Shown here in pieces: positions 32,952-42,087 of a stretch of 64,000 bases of DNA. Both the position numbers and the translations under genes were made by a program. This DNA is from JAFASC01 sp034669505. GTDB taxonomy: Bacteria > Pseudomonadota > Alphaproteobacteria > Rhizobiales > Beijerinckiaceae. Location of the stretch: positions 1 through 64,000 of the forward strand of contig JAXDNJ010000020.1 of the NCBI GenBank assembly GCA_034669505.1. The letters run 5' to 3'. The notes under the pieces are model-generated. The model made no database searches, was not told the DNA's origin, and saw only the letters and a program-made list of their open reading frames with translations. Position 1 is the stretch's first letter. Every line of letters starts with the position of its first letter.

Positions 32952-33914
32952 ATGCCGCTCGCCGCCGCGATCGCCCCACCCCGGCCGTTCTTCCCCCACC
33001 GCCATCTCCTCGGCATCGAGGGCCTGTCGTCGCAGGATATTGTGACGTTGCTCGATCTTTCCGAAGAGGCCGTCGAAGTGTCGCGGCAAGTCGAGAAGAA
33101 GCGCACGACCTTGCGCGGACGCACGCAGATTAACCTCTTCTTCGAAGCCTCGACCCGCACGCAATCTTCCTTCGAACTCGCCGGCAAGCGCCTCGGGGCC
33201 GACGTGATGAACATGTCGGTCGCGACCTCCAGCGTGAAAAAGGGCGAGACGCTGATCGACACGGCGATCACGCTGAACGCGATGCGGCCCGACATCATCA
33301 TCGTGCGGCATGCGCAGGCGGGCGCCGTCCATCTGCTCGCCCGCAAGGTCGATTGCGCCGTCGTCAATGCGGGCGACGGCGCGCATGAGCACCCCACGCA
33401 AGCGCTGCTCGACGCGCTGACGATCCGCCGCAACAAGGGACGCATCGAGGGGCTGACCGTCGCGATCTGCGGCGACATCATGCATTCGCGGGTGGCGCGG
33501 TCGAACATGTTGTTGTTGTTGGCGCTGGGTGCACGCGTGCGCGTGGCGGGGCCGTCAACCCTGATGCCCACCGGTATCGAGCGCCTCGGCGTCGAGGTCT
33601 TTCACGACCTGCGCAAAGCGCTCGCCGGGGCCGACATCGTCATGATGCTGCGCTTGCAGCGCGAGCGGATGAACGGCGCCTTCGTGCCCTCGACGAAGGA
33701 ATATTTCCGCTTCCACGGTCTCGACGAAGAGAAGCTCGCGCTGGCGAAGCCCGACGCCCTGGTCATGCATCCCGGGCCGATGAATCGCGGGGTCGAGATC
33801 GACTCGCTCGTCGCCGACGGTCCGCAATCCCTGATCCGCGAGCAGGTCGAGATGGGGGTCGCCGTGCGCATGGCGGTGCTGGAAGCGCTCGCCCAGCACT
33901 TACCGAACGGCTAG
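32952..33914 (+). CDS. pyrB: Aspartate carbamoyltransferase catalytic subunit
   Basis: A 320-residue enzyme condensing carbamoyl phosphate with aspartate, the committed pyrimidine step. The carbamoyl-phosphate loop is FFEASTRT (Ser 67-Thr 70), with EHPTQALLD, CGDIMHSRVARSN and the C-terminal MHPGPMNRG. It is followed after a hypothetical gene by an inactive-type dihydroorotase, the usual partner arrangement in organisms whose PyrB assembles with a pseudo-dihydroorotase. The stop overlaps the convergent gene by the four bases CTAG. Confidence 0.95.
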   Translation: MPLAAAIAPPRPFFPHRHLLGIEGLSSQDIVTLLDLSEEAVEVSRQVEKKRTTLRGRTQINLFFEASTRTQSSFELAGKRLGADVMNMSVATSSVKKGETLIDTAITLNAMRPDIIIVRHAQAGAVHLLARKVDCAVVNAGDGAHEHPTQALLDALTIRRNKGRIEGLTVAICGDIMHSRVARSNMLLLLALGARVRVAGPSTLMPTGIERLGVEVFHDLRKALAGADIVMMLRLQRERMNGAFVPSTKEYFRFHGLDEEKLALAKPDALVMHPGPMNRGVEIDSLVADGPQSLIREQVEMGVAVRMAVLEALAQHLPNG

Positions 33915-34459
33915 CGTGAGACCACGCTGTTCTTCGGCAGCTCAATGTCTCCGCAAGGCTGCATTCCGGTCAGCCCGGACGCGGCAGCGAAATCCTCCTC
34001 GTTGCGGAAGAGCCAGCGCTGCCACACCGCGATGTCGCCGTTGTCGGGAAATCGCACCGTCTCGACAATGAATTGACCGCTGACCAGCGGCTCGACGCGG
34101 CCGCGCAGGTCGTTGCCGTCGCCGACGCGATGCCAGAGGCAGAACCAGCTCTCCTCATCGAGGAGAAGCCAGGCGGGTCCGTGGACGACAATTGGCTTGG
34201 CCTTCGGATCGGCCTTTGCCAGAAACTTCGCCGCGGCTTCGTTGACGGGGGCGGCGGTCCGCGTGCGTCCCGCATCGACCAGAATGCGCTTGTCGCCCTC
34301 GACCGAGACGGAGCGGGCGCGTTTGCCGCGCAGGTGCCCGAGATAGGCCTTGCTGACGTGGATCGGCTCGCAGCTCTGGGAGCCCGGCTCGCAGAAGAGC
34401 GCACGGTAGACGGCTTGCCGCGGCGCCAGATTGCGCCGCCGCGCGTGGTAGCTGAACAT
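33911..34459 (-). CDS. Hypothetical protein
   Basis: A 182-residue protein with no recognised domain. The start at 34459 follows a GGGAG site and removes four codons from the longest frame. The N-terminal region is basic (MFSYHARRRNLAPRQAVYRALF); the middle contains VSVEGDKRILVDAGRTRT, and the C-terminal third is acidic and aromatic (DIAVWQRWLFRNEEDF). No signal peptide or membrane helix is seen. It is inserted between pyrB and the dihydroorotase-like gene on the opposite strand, and its stop shares CTAG with pyrB. Confidence 0.6.
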   Translation of the reverse strand: MFSYHARRRNLAPRQAVYRALFCEPGSQSCEPIHVSKAYLGHLRGKRARSVSVEGDKRILVDAGRTRTAAPVNEAAAKFLAKADPKAKPIVVHGPAWLLLDEESWFCLWHRVGDGNDLRGRVEPLVSGQFIVETVRFPDNGDIAVWQRWLFRNEEDFAAASGLTGMQPCGDIELPKNSVVSR

Positions 34460-34648
34460 TGCCACTCCCATGCTTTTCGAGCTTGCAGGCGGATTACCGG
34501 GTTCTGCCTGAATGATTCGTGGCTTGATCGTTCACGTCCGGTTTATCCAATCGAGGAAACAAGGCAGGCTTAGCCTTTGATCCGCGAAGTCTCGGCTTTT
34601 TCTCTCGGTTTGGTTGCTAGCGCCAAGCTCGCGGGTTAATCAGCGCCC

Positions 34649-35944
34649 ATGTCTCACCCGCCGTTGGCACTCGTTAACGCGCGTCTCGTTGATCCGGCCG
34701 CGCTGACGGAGACGCGCGGCGGCGTGCTGGTGAGCGAGGGCGTCATTTCCGGCGTCGGCGAAGCGATCCGCGCCGATGTGCTGCCCGAAAGCGTGCGGGT
34801 CATCGATTGCGGCGGCGATGTCGTCACGCCGGGTCTCATTGATCTCTCAGCCTTCGTCGGCGAACCCGGGGCGGAGCATCGCGAGACGATTGCCACTGCC
34901 ACGGCGGCCGCCGCCGCGGGCGGCGTGACGACGATCGTCGCCAACCCGGCGACGAATCCGCCGATCGACGATCCTGCCGTCGTCGATTTTCTGCTGCGGC
35001 GAGCACGCGACACGGGCCGGGTCCGCGTCCTGCCGGCCGCGGCGCTGACCAAAGGGCTCGCCGGCAAAGAGATCGCCGAAATCGGACTCTTGCAGGCTGC
35101 CGGCGCGGTCGCTTTCACCGATGGTTCGCGTTCGGTCGTCAGCGCCCAGGTATTGCGGCGAGCGCTCACTTACGCGCGCGATTTCGACGCGCTGGTCATG
35201 CACGCGACCGAAGATCGCGACCTCGTCGGGGAAGGCGTCATGAACGAGGGCGAGTTCGCCTCGCGGCTTGGCCTTGCCGGTATTCCGCGCGAGGCGGAGG
35301 CAATCGTACTTGACCGCGACCTGCGCCTCGTCGCGCTCACATGCGCCCGTTACCACGCCGCTCTGATCACCACGACGCTATCCCTGGAGCGGCTCGAAGA
35401 CGCGAAAGCCCGCGGGCTCCCCGTCACCGCCGCGACGTCGATCAACCATCTGACGCTGAACGAAAGCGATATCGGCGATTACCGCACGTTTCTGAAACTC
35501 GCGCCGCCCTTACGCAGCGAGGAGGAGCGCGTCACGCTTGTCGAGGCGCTCGCCTCAGGTCTCATCGACGCCATCGTCTCCGACCACAATCCGCAGGACG
35601 TCGAGACGAAGCGGCTGCCGTTCGCCGAAGCCGAATACGGCGCAGTCGGTCTCGAGACCATGCTCTCCGCCGGCCTGCGCCTCGTCCATTCCGGCGACAT
35701 TTCGCTGCCGAAGCTCGTGCGCGCCATGTCGACGCGTCCGGCCGAAATCCTGCGCCTGCCGCAGGGCCGGCTCACGCGCGGCGCGCCCGCCGATCTCATC
35801 CGCTTCGATCCCGACGAGCCCTTCGTCCTCGATCCCGCGACTTTGCGCTCGCGCTGCAAGAACACGCCCTTTGATGCGGCGCGCCTGCAGGGCCGCGTCA
35901 AACTCACGCTGGTCGCCGGCGAGATCGTGCACGAGGAGATGTGA
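34649..35944 (+). CDS. Inactive-type dihydroorotase (PyrC')
   Basis: A 431-residue amidohydrolase-fold protein of the dihydroorotase family. The metal-binding HxH normally in PGLIDxHxH is missing: residues 61-70 read PGLIDLSAFV, with Ser and Phe where the two His belong. Other family positions are partly kept (VMHATEDRDL, TSINHL, SDHNPQ). In Pseudomonas and several alphaproteobacteria such a pseudo-dihydroorotase holds the PyrB complex together while a separate active enzyme does the chemistry. Here a true PyrC must be encoded outside the window. It overlaps plsY by one base at its stop. Confidence 0.88.
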   Translation: MSHPPLALVNARLVDPAALTETRGGVLVSEGVISGVGEAIRADVLPESVRVIDCGGDVVTPGLIDLSAFVGEPGAEHRETIATATAAAAAGGVTTIVANPATNPPIDDPAVVDFLLRRARDTGRVRVLPAAALTKGLAGKEIAEIGLLQAAGAVAFTDGSRSVVSAQVLRRALTYARDFDALVMHATEDRDLVGEGVMNEGEFASRLGLAGIPREAEAIVLDRDLRLVALTCARYHAALITTTLSLERLEDAKARGLPVTAATSINHLTLNESDIGDYRTFLKLAPPLRSEEERVTLVEALASGLIDAIVSDHNPQDVETKRLPFAEAEYGAVGLETMLSAGLRLVHSGDISLPKLVRAMSTRPAEILRLPQGRLTRGAPADLIRFDPDEPFVLDPATLRSRCKNTPFDAARLQGRVKLTLVAGEIVHEEM

Positions 35945-36543
35945 TGTCTGCCACGCAGTTTTTCCTGATCCTGCTGGCGCTGATCGGGGGATACGCACTT
36001 GGCTCGATTCCATTCGGCCTCGTGCTGACGCGGCTTGCCGGGACGACTGACATTAGAGCGATCGGTTCCGGCAATATCGGCGCAACCAATGTTTTGCGCA
36101 CGGGGCGCAAGGACCTTGCTGCGGCGACACTCATTTTGGATGCGCTGAAGGGCACAGTTGCGGTGCTTATCGCGTGGCGTTTCGGACTTTATCCCGCGAT
36201 GGCGGCCGGGCTCGGGGCGCTGCTCGGCCATATGTTTCCGGTGTGGCTCGGCTTTCGCGGCGGTAAGGCCGTAGCGACATTCTTGGGCTGCATGCTTGGG
36301 CTGTATTGGCCAGCAGCGCTTGTCTTTGCGATCGTCTGGATTGCCGTCGCGCTGATCACGCGCTACTCGTCAGCAGCGGGAATAACCGGCACGATCGCTA
36401 GCGTGATCGTGCTTGCATTGTTGCATTCGCTCGATCTCGCAGCAATCGCGTTTGTCATGACGCTTCTAATCTTATGGAAGCACCGCGAAAACATCGCGCG
36501 CCTCCGCGCCGGCACGGAGGCGCGGATTGGCAGAAACGTGTAG
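35944..36543 (+). CDS. plsY: Acyl-phosphate--glycerol-3-phosphate acyltransferase
   Basis: A 199-residue integral membrane enzyme transferring an acyl group from acyl phosphate to glycerol 3-phosphate, the first step in phospholipid synthesis. Motifs are GSIPFGLVLTR, GSGNIGATNVLRTGRK and GFRGGKAVATFLG, each in a loop between hydrophobic helices. The ATG at 35944 overlaps the pyrC' stop (TGATG); a GTG one codon upstream is possible. In relatives, dprA and topA follow here; neither is present, and the next gene is convergent. Confidence 0.93.
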   Translation: MSATQFFLILLALIGGYALGSIPFGLVLTRLAGTTDIRAIGSGNIGATNVLRTGRKDLAAATLILDALKGTVAVLIAWRFGLYPAMAAGLGALLGHMFPVWLGFRGGKAVATFLGCMLGLYWPAALVFAIVWIAVALITRYSSAAGITGTIASVIVLALLHSLDLAAIAFVMTLLILWKHRENIARLRAGTEARIGRNV

Positions 36544-36549
36544 AGGCGG

Positions 36550-37074
36550 TTACCGGCTCCGCATCAGGCTCACTGACACATCCCTGATGTCGCCGCCGCT
36601 CGGACGAATTGTCACCGATTGCCTGTTGCCGCTGGTCGAGATCGACAGGCCCGCCGAGAAACCCGGTCCGCTGACCGCGACTTGGATGTCTCCGCCGCTC
36701 ATGCGGCCGGAGACATTGCCGGAGACCTGACGTGTGAGCTCGCTCCAGGTGCCGGATATCGCGCCGCCTTGGTTCGCGATGTCGCTTGCCACCTGGATAT
36801 TGTAGCTATCGCTGGCACAGCGCAGATCTTGATGCAGGCGCGCGCCGCCCGCGGTCACGCCGTAGTTTACCCTGCAACGGATTCGCTCGCTGCCGTTTGT
36901 TGTCGAGATCGTACCCGCCCCGGCCCACGATCCGGCAAATTGGCCGAAACCTGCATCGGCGCGTTGCGCGAGCGTCGGAGGCGCGAGAGCAATGAGGGCC
37001 ATCGACGCCGCGCCCGCAAAAATGACGCGGCCCGCAAATGTCTTCGGTCTTTTATGCAAATGGTTCGATCCCAC
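36550..37074 (-). CDS. Secreted protein of unknown function
   Basis: A 174-residue exported protein. A basic N-terminus and hydrophobic stretch (GRVIFAGAASMALIALAPPTLAQ) form a signal peptide. The mature domain opens FGQFAGSWAGAGTIST, has a conserved Cys pair (RIRCRVNY and DLRCASDSY) and ends in a repeated Ser/Gly-rich strand pattern (SGNVSGRMSGGDIQV). This looks like the lipocalin-like secreted family common in Rhizobiales, but no name can be assigned. Confidence 0.65.
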   Translation of the reverse strand: MGSNHLHKRPKTFAGRVIFAGAASMALIALAPPTLAQRADAGFGQFAGSWAGAGTISTTNGSERIRCRVNYGVTAGGARLHQDLRCASDSYNIQVASDIANQGGAISGTWSELTRQVSGNVSGRMSGGDIQVAVSGPGFSAGLSISTSGNRQSVTIRPSGGDIRDVSVSLMRSR

Positions 37075-37243
37075 GATTTCCTCCGATCATGCAGTGGTAC
37101 CGCCGCTGCATTGCAAGCGCTTTTCTCATGTAGGCGAGCGCGCTCAAAAGCAAAGGTTCCAAAGCGGAGCAATACGCTAGCTTTGCCATGCTTGCCTGTG
37201 CGGAATCGCACGTCAGGAGCAGGGCTCGTCGCTGTGCCTGACG

Positions 37244-37963
37244 TTACTCCGCCGCGATATTCACGGCACTGGATTCGGCCGGGCCGATATTGACGCTGAT
37301 CTCACCGAGCCTGTCGATGCCGCCGGTGATGCGATCGCCTGGCACAACGGGGCCGACGCCTTCGGGCGTGCCGGTCATGACGAGATCGCCCGGCATGATC
37401 TTCATCGAGCGCGATAGGAACGCGATAATGTCGGGGATCGGCCAAATCATCAGCGCCAAGTCTGAGTCCTGCTTCACCTTGCCGTTGACGGCGAGCCAGA
37501 TACGACCTTTGTCGACCCGTCCGACCGTGGACACCTTGTGGATCGGCGCGACCGGCGCCGATTGATCAAAGGCTTTGCCCCAGTCCCACGGGCGGCCCAT
37601 GTCCTTGGCCTGGCCCTGCAGATCGCGGCGGGTCAGATCGATGCCGCAGCAATAGCCCCAGACGTAATCGAAGGCGCGCTCCGGCGGGATGTTGGCGCCT
37701 TCGCGTCCGATCGCCAGCACGAGCTCCATCTCGTAGTGCAGGTTCTTCGTCTCGGGCGGGTAGGGGATCGTCGCGCCGCTCTCGACCACCGCGTCCGCCG
37801 GCTTGGTGAAGAAGAACGGCGGCTCTTTATCGGGGTCCTTGCCCATCTCGCGCGCATGCGCCGCGTAGTTACGGCCGACGCAGAAGATGCGCCGGACCGG
37901 AAAACGCGCGGACTCGCCGGCGACGGCGACGCTCGGCGTGGTGATCGGAAAGACGAAGGACAT
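37244..37963 (-). CDS. Fumarylacetoacetate hydrolase family enzyme
   Basis: A 239-residue FAH-fold protein. Characteristic pieces are FCVGRNYAAHAREMGKD, FFTKPADAVV, the metal-binding LHYEMELVLAIGREG, and MTGTPEGVGPV. Members hydrolyse or decarboxylate diketo acids such as fumarylpyruvate in aromatic degradation. The start at 37963 gives the standard length; upstream codons overlap nothing coding and are proline/serine-rich. Its substrate is unknown and no ring-cleavage gene is adjacent. Confidence 0.9.
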   Translation of the reverse strand: MSFVFPITTPSVAVAGESARFPVRRIFCVGRNYAAHAREMGKDPDKEPPFFFTKPADAVVESGATIPYPPETKNLHYEMELVLAIGREGANIPPERAFDYVWGYCCGIDLTRRDLQGQAKDMGRPWDWGKAFDQSAPVAPIHKVSTVGRVDKGRIWLAVNGKVKQDSDLALMIWPIPDIIAFLSRSMKIMPGDLVMTGTPEGVGPVVPGDRITGGIDRLGEISVNIGPAESSAVNIAAE

Positions 37964-38033
37964 GAGCGCCTCGCGGTGCGTGAGGCGACAATAACTAGGT
38001 GAAGGCGCGCGGCTTGGGAAGCGCGCGGCGCCC

Positions 38034-38888
38034 TCAGGCCGGCTGCATTCGCGTCGGCTGGCGCCGGCGAACCTTGCCTTTGGCGTTTCGGCGGATGAGG
38101 GCGATGAGAATCGCCAGAATGCCGGCGCCAAGGGCATACCAGACCGGACGCCCCATCGTGATGTCGAGATCGGCTTCGAGAACGAGCCGCGGATCGACGC
38201 CGGTCAGGACTGCAAACCATCCGGCCTCGATCAACGCCGTTGCAAGCGCGACGCCGACCGCCACGCCCGCCACGGCGAGCGGATTGTTGGCGTCCCCGTA
38301 GCGCTTCAGGACTCGTAACGAGATCAAGAGGACGGCCACGGACGCAATGATGGTCGCGTCGCTAACGTCGATCTTTGCCTGCAGAAACGAGTGCACGACG
38401 GCGAGCGGCGTCACGATGAACATGATTTTGTGCAGCTTCGTCCAGCGCTGGGCGCCGAGCCGCTTGATCGAGGCATCGGTCGAGGTCGAGGCGAGGATGC
38501 AGAGCCCGATAAAAGCAGTGAAGCCGATCAGGAGGTAGAAGCGCAGCGCGATCTCCGCCGCGACATGAATCAGGTCGAAATGCTGATCGACGATGAAGAG
38601 CGACAGATGCAGCGTGGCATAAGCGAATGTCGTCAACCCGAGATAACGCCGGATGCCGATGAGCTTCGGCCAGCGCCCGAGCACGCGGAGCGGAGTCACC
38701 GCGAGCGTCGCGACCAGGAAACGGATCGTCCATGTTCCGGTGAAATGGATCGCTTCGTTGATCGGCCGCGAGCCGAGATCATGCGTCAGAGTTCGTTCAA
38801 GCAACCACAGCGCCGGCAGCACAGCCGCGACGAGCGCCGCGACGCGCAGCCACGAGAATGCGCCGGTTCTGTCGCGCCACAGGTTCAT
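38034..38888 (-). CDS. msrQ: Heme-binding membrane subunit MsrQ, without an adjacent MsrP
   Basis: A 284-residue ferric-reductase-like membrane protein with about six helices. Histidines for b-type heme lie in conserved helices (INEAIHFTGTW, YATLHLSLFIV, LHKIMF and VVHSFLQAK). MsrQ passes electrons to the periplasmic molybdopterin enzyme MsrP, which repairs methionine sulfoxide. The usual msrP partner is not present within the window, and the neighbours are an FAH-family enzyme and the RND pump, so this copy is either an orphan or works with an msrP elsewhere. Confidence 0.88.
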   Translation of the reverse strand: MNLWRDRTGAFSWLRVAALVAAVLPALWLLERTLTHDLGSRPINEAIHFTGTWTIRFLVATLAVTPLRVLGRWPKLIGIRRYLGLTTFAYATLHLSLFIVDQHFDLIHVAAEIALRFYLLIGFTAFIGLCILASTSTDASIKRLGAQRWTKLHKIMFIVTPLAVVHSFLQAKIDVSDATIIASVAVLLISLRVLKRYGDANNPLAVAGVAVGVALATALIEAGWFAVLTGVDPRLVLEADLDITMGRPVWYALGAGILAILIALIRRNAKGKVRRRQPTRMQPA

Positions 38889-38982
38889 CAGCCAAGAGCC
38901 TCTTCGAGCGAATACGTGTGCTAATATAGGCGAAACCGGCGGAGAAAAATCTCACAACGCTGTGAGAGCGCGTGAAGCATTC

Positions 38983-41900
38983 CTAGGCCGGCGTCGGCAC
39001 GCGAGAGGGCAGGAGCTCGCGGACGCGCCGGCGGCGATTGTGCAGCTTGTCGAGCAAGAGATAGATCACCGGCGTCGTGTAAAGCGTCAGGACCTGCGAG
39101 ACGATCAGGCCCCCGGCAATGGTGATGCCGAGCGGGCGCCGCAGGTCCGAGCCCGGGCCCGAGGCGATGATCAGCGGCATCGCGCCGAAAAACGCGGCGA
39201 GCGTCGTCATCAGGATCGGCCGGAACCGTTCGAGACAGGCTTCGCGGATCGCATCGAGGGGCGCGGCGCCACGCCTGCGCTCGGCGTCGAGAGCGAAGTC
39301 GACCAGCATGATGCCGTTCTTCTTGACGATGCCGATCAGGAGAATGATGCCGATAAAGGCGATGATCGACAATTCCGTGTGCGTCCATTGCAGCGCGAGC
39401 AGCGCGCCGAGACCGGCCGACGGCAGCGTGGAGATGATCGTCAGCGGATGCGCGAGACTTTCGTAGAGAACGCCGAGCACGATGTAGACGGCGACAAGCG
39501 CGCCGAGGATCAGCAGCGGCTGCGCGCCCGCGCTCGCCTGAAATGCACGCGCGTCACCGGCAAAGTCCGCCTGCAACCCATCAGGCAGATGCATGCCGGC
39601 CATCACGTTGGTGATCGCTTGCGTCGCGTCGGCCAGCATCACGTCGGGCGCCAGATTGTAGGTGATCGTGATCGAGGGAAATTGCCCCTGGTGATTGATG
39701 ACGAGCGCGGCGGTACGCGTCTCGACCTTGCTCACGGCCGACAGCGGCACCTGCGTGCCTGTGTTGCTCGGGATATAAACTTGGTCGAGATCGCGCGGCG
39801 ATTTCTGTAGCTTCGGATCGATTTCGATAACGATGCGGTATTGGTTGCGCGGCGAGTAGATTGTCGCGATCTGCCGCTGCGCGAAGGCGTCGTTCAGCGT
39901 ATCGTCGATCGTCTGCACCTGCACCCCCAGGCGAGACGCGGCGGAGCGATCGACGACGACGTTGGCCTCAAGCCCGTTCGACTCGCGGTCGGTCGAGACG
40001 TCGCGCAGGCCGGGAATTTGCCGAATTTTTTCGAGTATCGGCGGCACATTGCGCGTGAGCTCGTCGAAATCCTGATCCCAGAGCGTGAACTGGTACTGCG
40101 CTTTCGCTTGCCGGCCGCCGATGCGGAGGTCTGCCGTTGGTACGAGGAAAGTGCTGATCCCGGCGACGTGTCCGAGCTTTTGCCGTAGCCGATCGACGAC
40201 GCGCGTGATCGGCAGATAATCGCGCTGCTCCAGCGGCTTCACGCTGATAAAGAGCCGCCCCTGATTGACCGACGCATTGAAGCCGGATGCGCCGACCGAC
40301 GAGCCGACACTTGCCACCGCGGCATCGGCGCGCACGATCTCGGCGGCGCGCTGCTGCAACTTCGCCATCGCCGGATAGGAAATGTCGCTAGCCGCTTCCG
40401 TCATGCCGAAGATGAATCCGGTATCGTCCTGCGGGAAGAAACCCTTCGGCGTTTTGATGAAAAGCACGACCGTCGCCGCGACCGTCGCAAGCGCCACGAT
40501 CAGCGTGAAACCACGACGCCGCAGCACCACGTCGAGGCTCGCCGCATAGGCAGCGATCACACGGGTGAGAATGCCTTCGACGATGCGGTCGAAGCGGGTC
40601 ACCCGCGTATCGTGCTTGACGAAATGCGCGCAGATCATCGGCGTGATCGTCAGCGAGACAAAGGTGGAGACGACGATCGCGAAAGCGAGCGTCACCGAAA
40701 ATTCGCGGAACAGGCGGCCGACAAGCCCGCCCATGAACAGGAGCGGCGTGAAGGCGGCGATCAGCGACAGCGAAATCGAGAAGACGGTGAAGCCGATCTG
40801 CCGCGATCCGGCGCGCGCCGCCTGCATAGGCGTCATGCCGGCTTCCATGTTGCGGACGACGTTCTCGATCATGACGATCGCGTCATCGACGACGAAGCCG
40901 ACGGAGATGACGAGCGCCATCAGCGAGATGTTGTCGATGGAAAAGCCGACGCACCACATCGCCGCGGCGGTTCCCGCGAGCGAGAGCGGCACGGTGACGC
41001 CGGCCGCAAGCGTCGGCGGCGTGCGGCGCAGGAAGATATAGACGACCAGCATCACCAAGAGCACGGTGACGCCGAGCGTGAGCTGCAATTCGGCGACGCT
41101 GGCGCGGATCGTCTTGGTGCGATCGGTGAGTATTTCGATGTTGATCCCGGCCGGAATCCAGCGCTTCAATTCCGGCAGAAGCGCCAAGATGTGATCGACG
41201 GTGTCGATCACATTCGCTCCTGCCTGCTTGGTGATGACGAGCAGGACGGACGGCTTGCCGTTGAAGGTCGCCGAGGAACGCGTGTTGCGCACGCCGCGCT
41301 GGATGTCCGCCACCGAGGAGAGCAGCACGCTCGCTCCGTTCGAGTTGCGGATGACCAGATTGGCGAAATCCTCCGGTTTGGTCAGCTGGCCGTTGGCGCC
41401 GAGCGTATGAGCGCGATCGTCGCTGTCGATCAGCCCGAGCGGCGCGAGCGAGTTTGCGTTGGCGACGGTGTTGCGGATGTCCTCGAGGCTGACGCCCATT
41501 GCCGCGAGGCGCTGCGGATCGGCGCGGATGCGCATTGCCGGCTGGTCGGCGCCGTTGACGCTGACTTCAGCGACGCCTTCGACCTGCGACAGGCGCTGCG
41601 CGAGCACGGTGTCCGCCGCGTCATAGATTGCGCTGGCGCCGACCGTGTCGGAGGTGAGCGCAAGGATGATGATCGGCGCGGCCGCGGGATTGGTCTTGCG
41701 GAAGGTCGGCAGCGTCGGCAGATCCGAGGGGAGATCGGTTGCCGCGGCGTTGAGCGCCGCCTGTACGTCGCGTGCGGCACCGTCCGCATTGCGCGAGAGA
41801 TCGAACTGAATGGTGATCATCGACGAGCCGAGCGAGCTCACCGAGGTGATCTCGGTCACGCCGGCGATCTCGCCGAGCCGGCGTTCGAGCGGCGCCGCGA

Positions 41901-42087
41901 CGCTCTTTGCCATCGTTGCCGGGTCGGCGCCGGGACGCGAGGCGCTGACGCGGATGGTTGGAATGTCGACGGAGGGAAGGCTCGCGACCGGCAGGAGCCG
42001 GTAGGCGACGATGCCAACGAGCAGGATGCCGATCGAGATGAGAATCGTGCCGACCGGGCGGCGGATGAAGACGTCGGAAAAATTCAT
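38983..42087 (-). CDS. mdtC: RND efflux pump inner-membrane subunit, MdtC type
   Basis: A 1034-residue proton-driven transporter. It has twelve membrane helices with two large periplasmic loops; helix 4 carries the proton-relay DD in GFVVDDAIVMIENVVRNME, and the late block IGIILLIGIVKKNGIMLVDFALDAERR is typical of RND pumps. It is the last of three overlapping genes (adaptor, MdtB, MdtC) joined by 4-nt ATGA overlaps; two different permeases in one complex is the MdtABC architecture. E. coli MdtABC exports bile salts, novobiocin and zinc-related substrates; the specificity here is not evident. No outer-membrane channel gene is adjacent. Confidence 0.93.
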   Translation of the reverse strand: MNFSDVFIRRPVGTILISIGILLVGIVAYRLLPVASLPSVDIPTIRVSASRPGADPATMAKSVAAPLERRLGEIAGVTEITSVSSLGSSMITIQFDLSRNADGAARDVQAALNAAATDLPSDLPTLPTFRKTNPAAAPIIILALTSDTVGASAIYDAADTVLAQRLSQVEGVAEVSVNGADQPAMRIRADPQRLAAMGVSLEDIRNTVANANSLAPLGLIDSDDRAHTLGANGQLTKPEDFANLVIRNSNGASVLLSSVADIQRGVRNTRSSATFNGKPSVLLVITKQAGANVIDTVDHILALLPELKRWIPAGINIEILTDRTKTIRASVAELQLTLGVTVLLVMLVVYIFLRRTPPTLAAGVTVPLSLAGTAAAMWCVGFSIDNISLMALVISVGFVVDDAIVMIENVVRNMEAGMTPMQAARAGSRQIGFTVFSISLSLIAAFTPLLFMGGLVGRLFREFSVTLAFAIVVSTFVSLTITPMICAHFVKHDTRVTRFDRIVEGILTRVIAAYAASLDVVLRRRGFTLIVALATVAATVVLFIKTPKGFFPQDDTGFIFGMTEAASDISYPAMAKLQQRAAEIVRADAAVASVGSSVGASGFNASVNQGRLFISVKPLEQRDYLPITRVVDRLRQKLGHVAGISTFLVPTADLRIGGRQAKAQYQFTLWDQDFDELTRNVPPILEKIRQIPGLRDVSTDRESNGLEANVVVDRSAASRLGVQVQTIDDTLNDAFAQRQIATIYSPRNQYRIVIEIDPKLQKSPRDLDQVYIPSNTGTQVPLSAVSKVETRTAALVINHQGQFPSITITYNLAPDVMLADATQAITNVMAGMHLPDGLQADFAGDARAFQASAGAQPLLILGALVAVYIVLGVLYESLAHPLTIISTLPSAGLGALLALQWTHTELSIIAFIGIILLIGIVKKNGIMLVDFALDAERRRGAAPLDAIREACLERFRPILMTTLAAFFGAMPLIIASGPGSDLRRPLGITIAGGLIVSQVLTLYTTPVIYLLLDKLHNRRRRVRELLPSRVPTPA

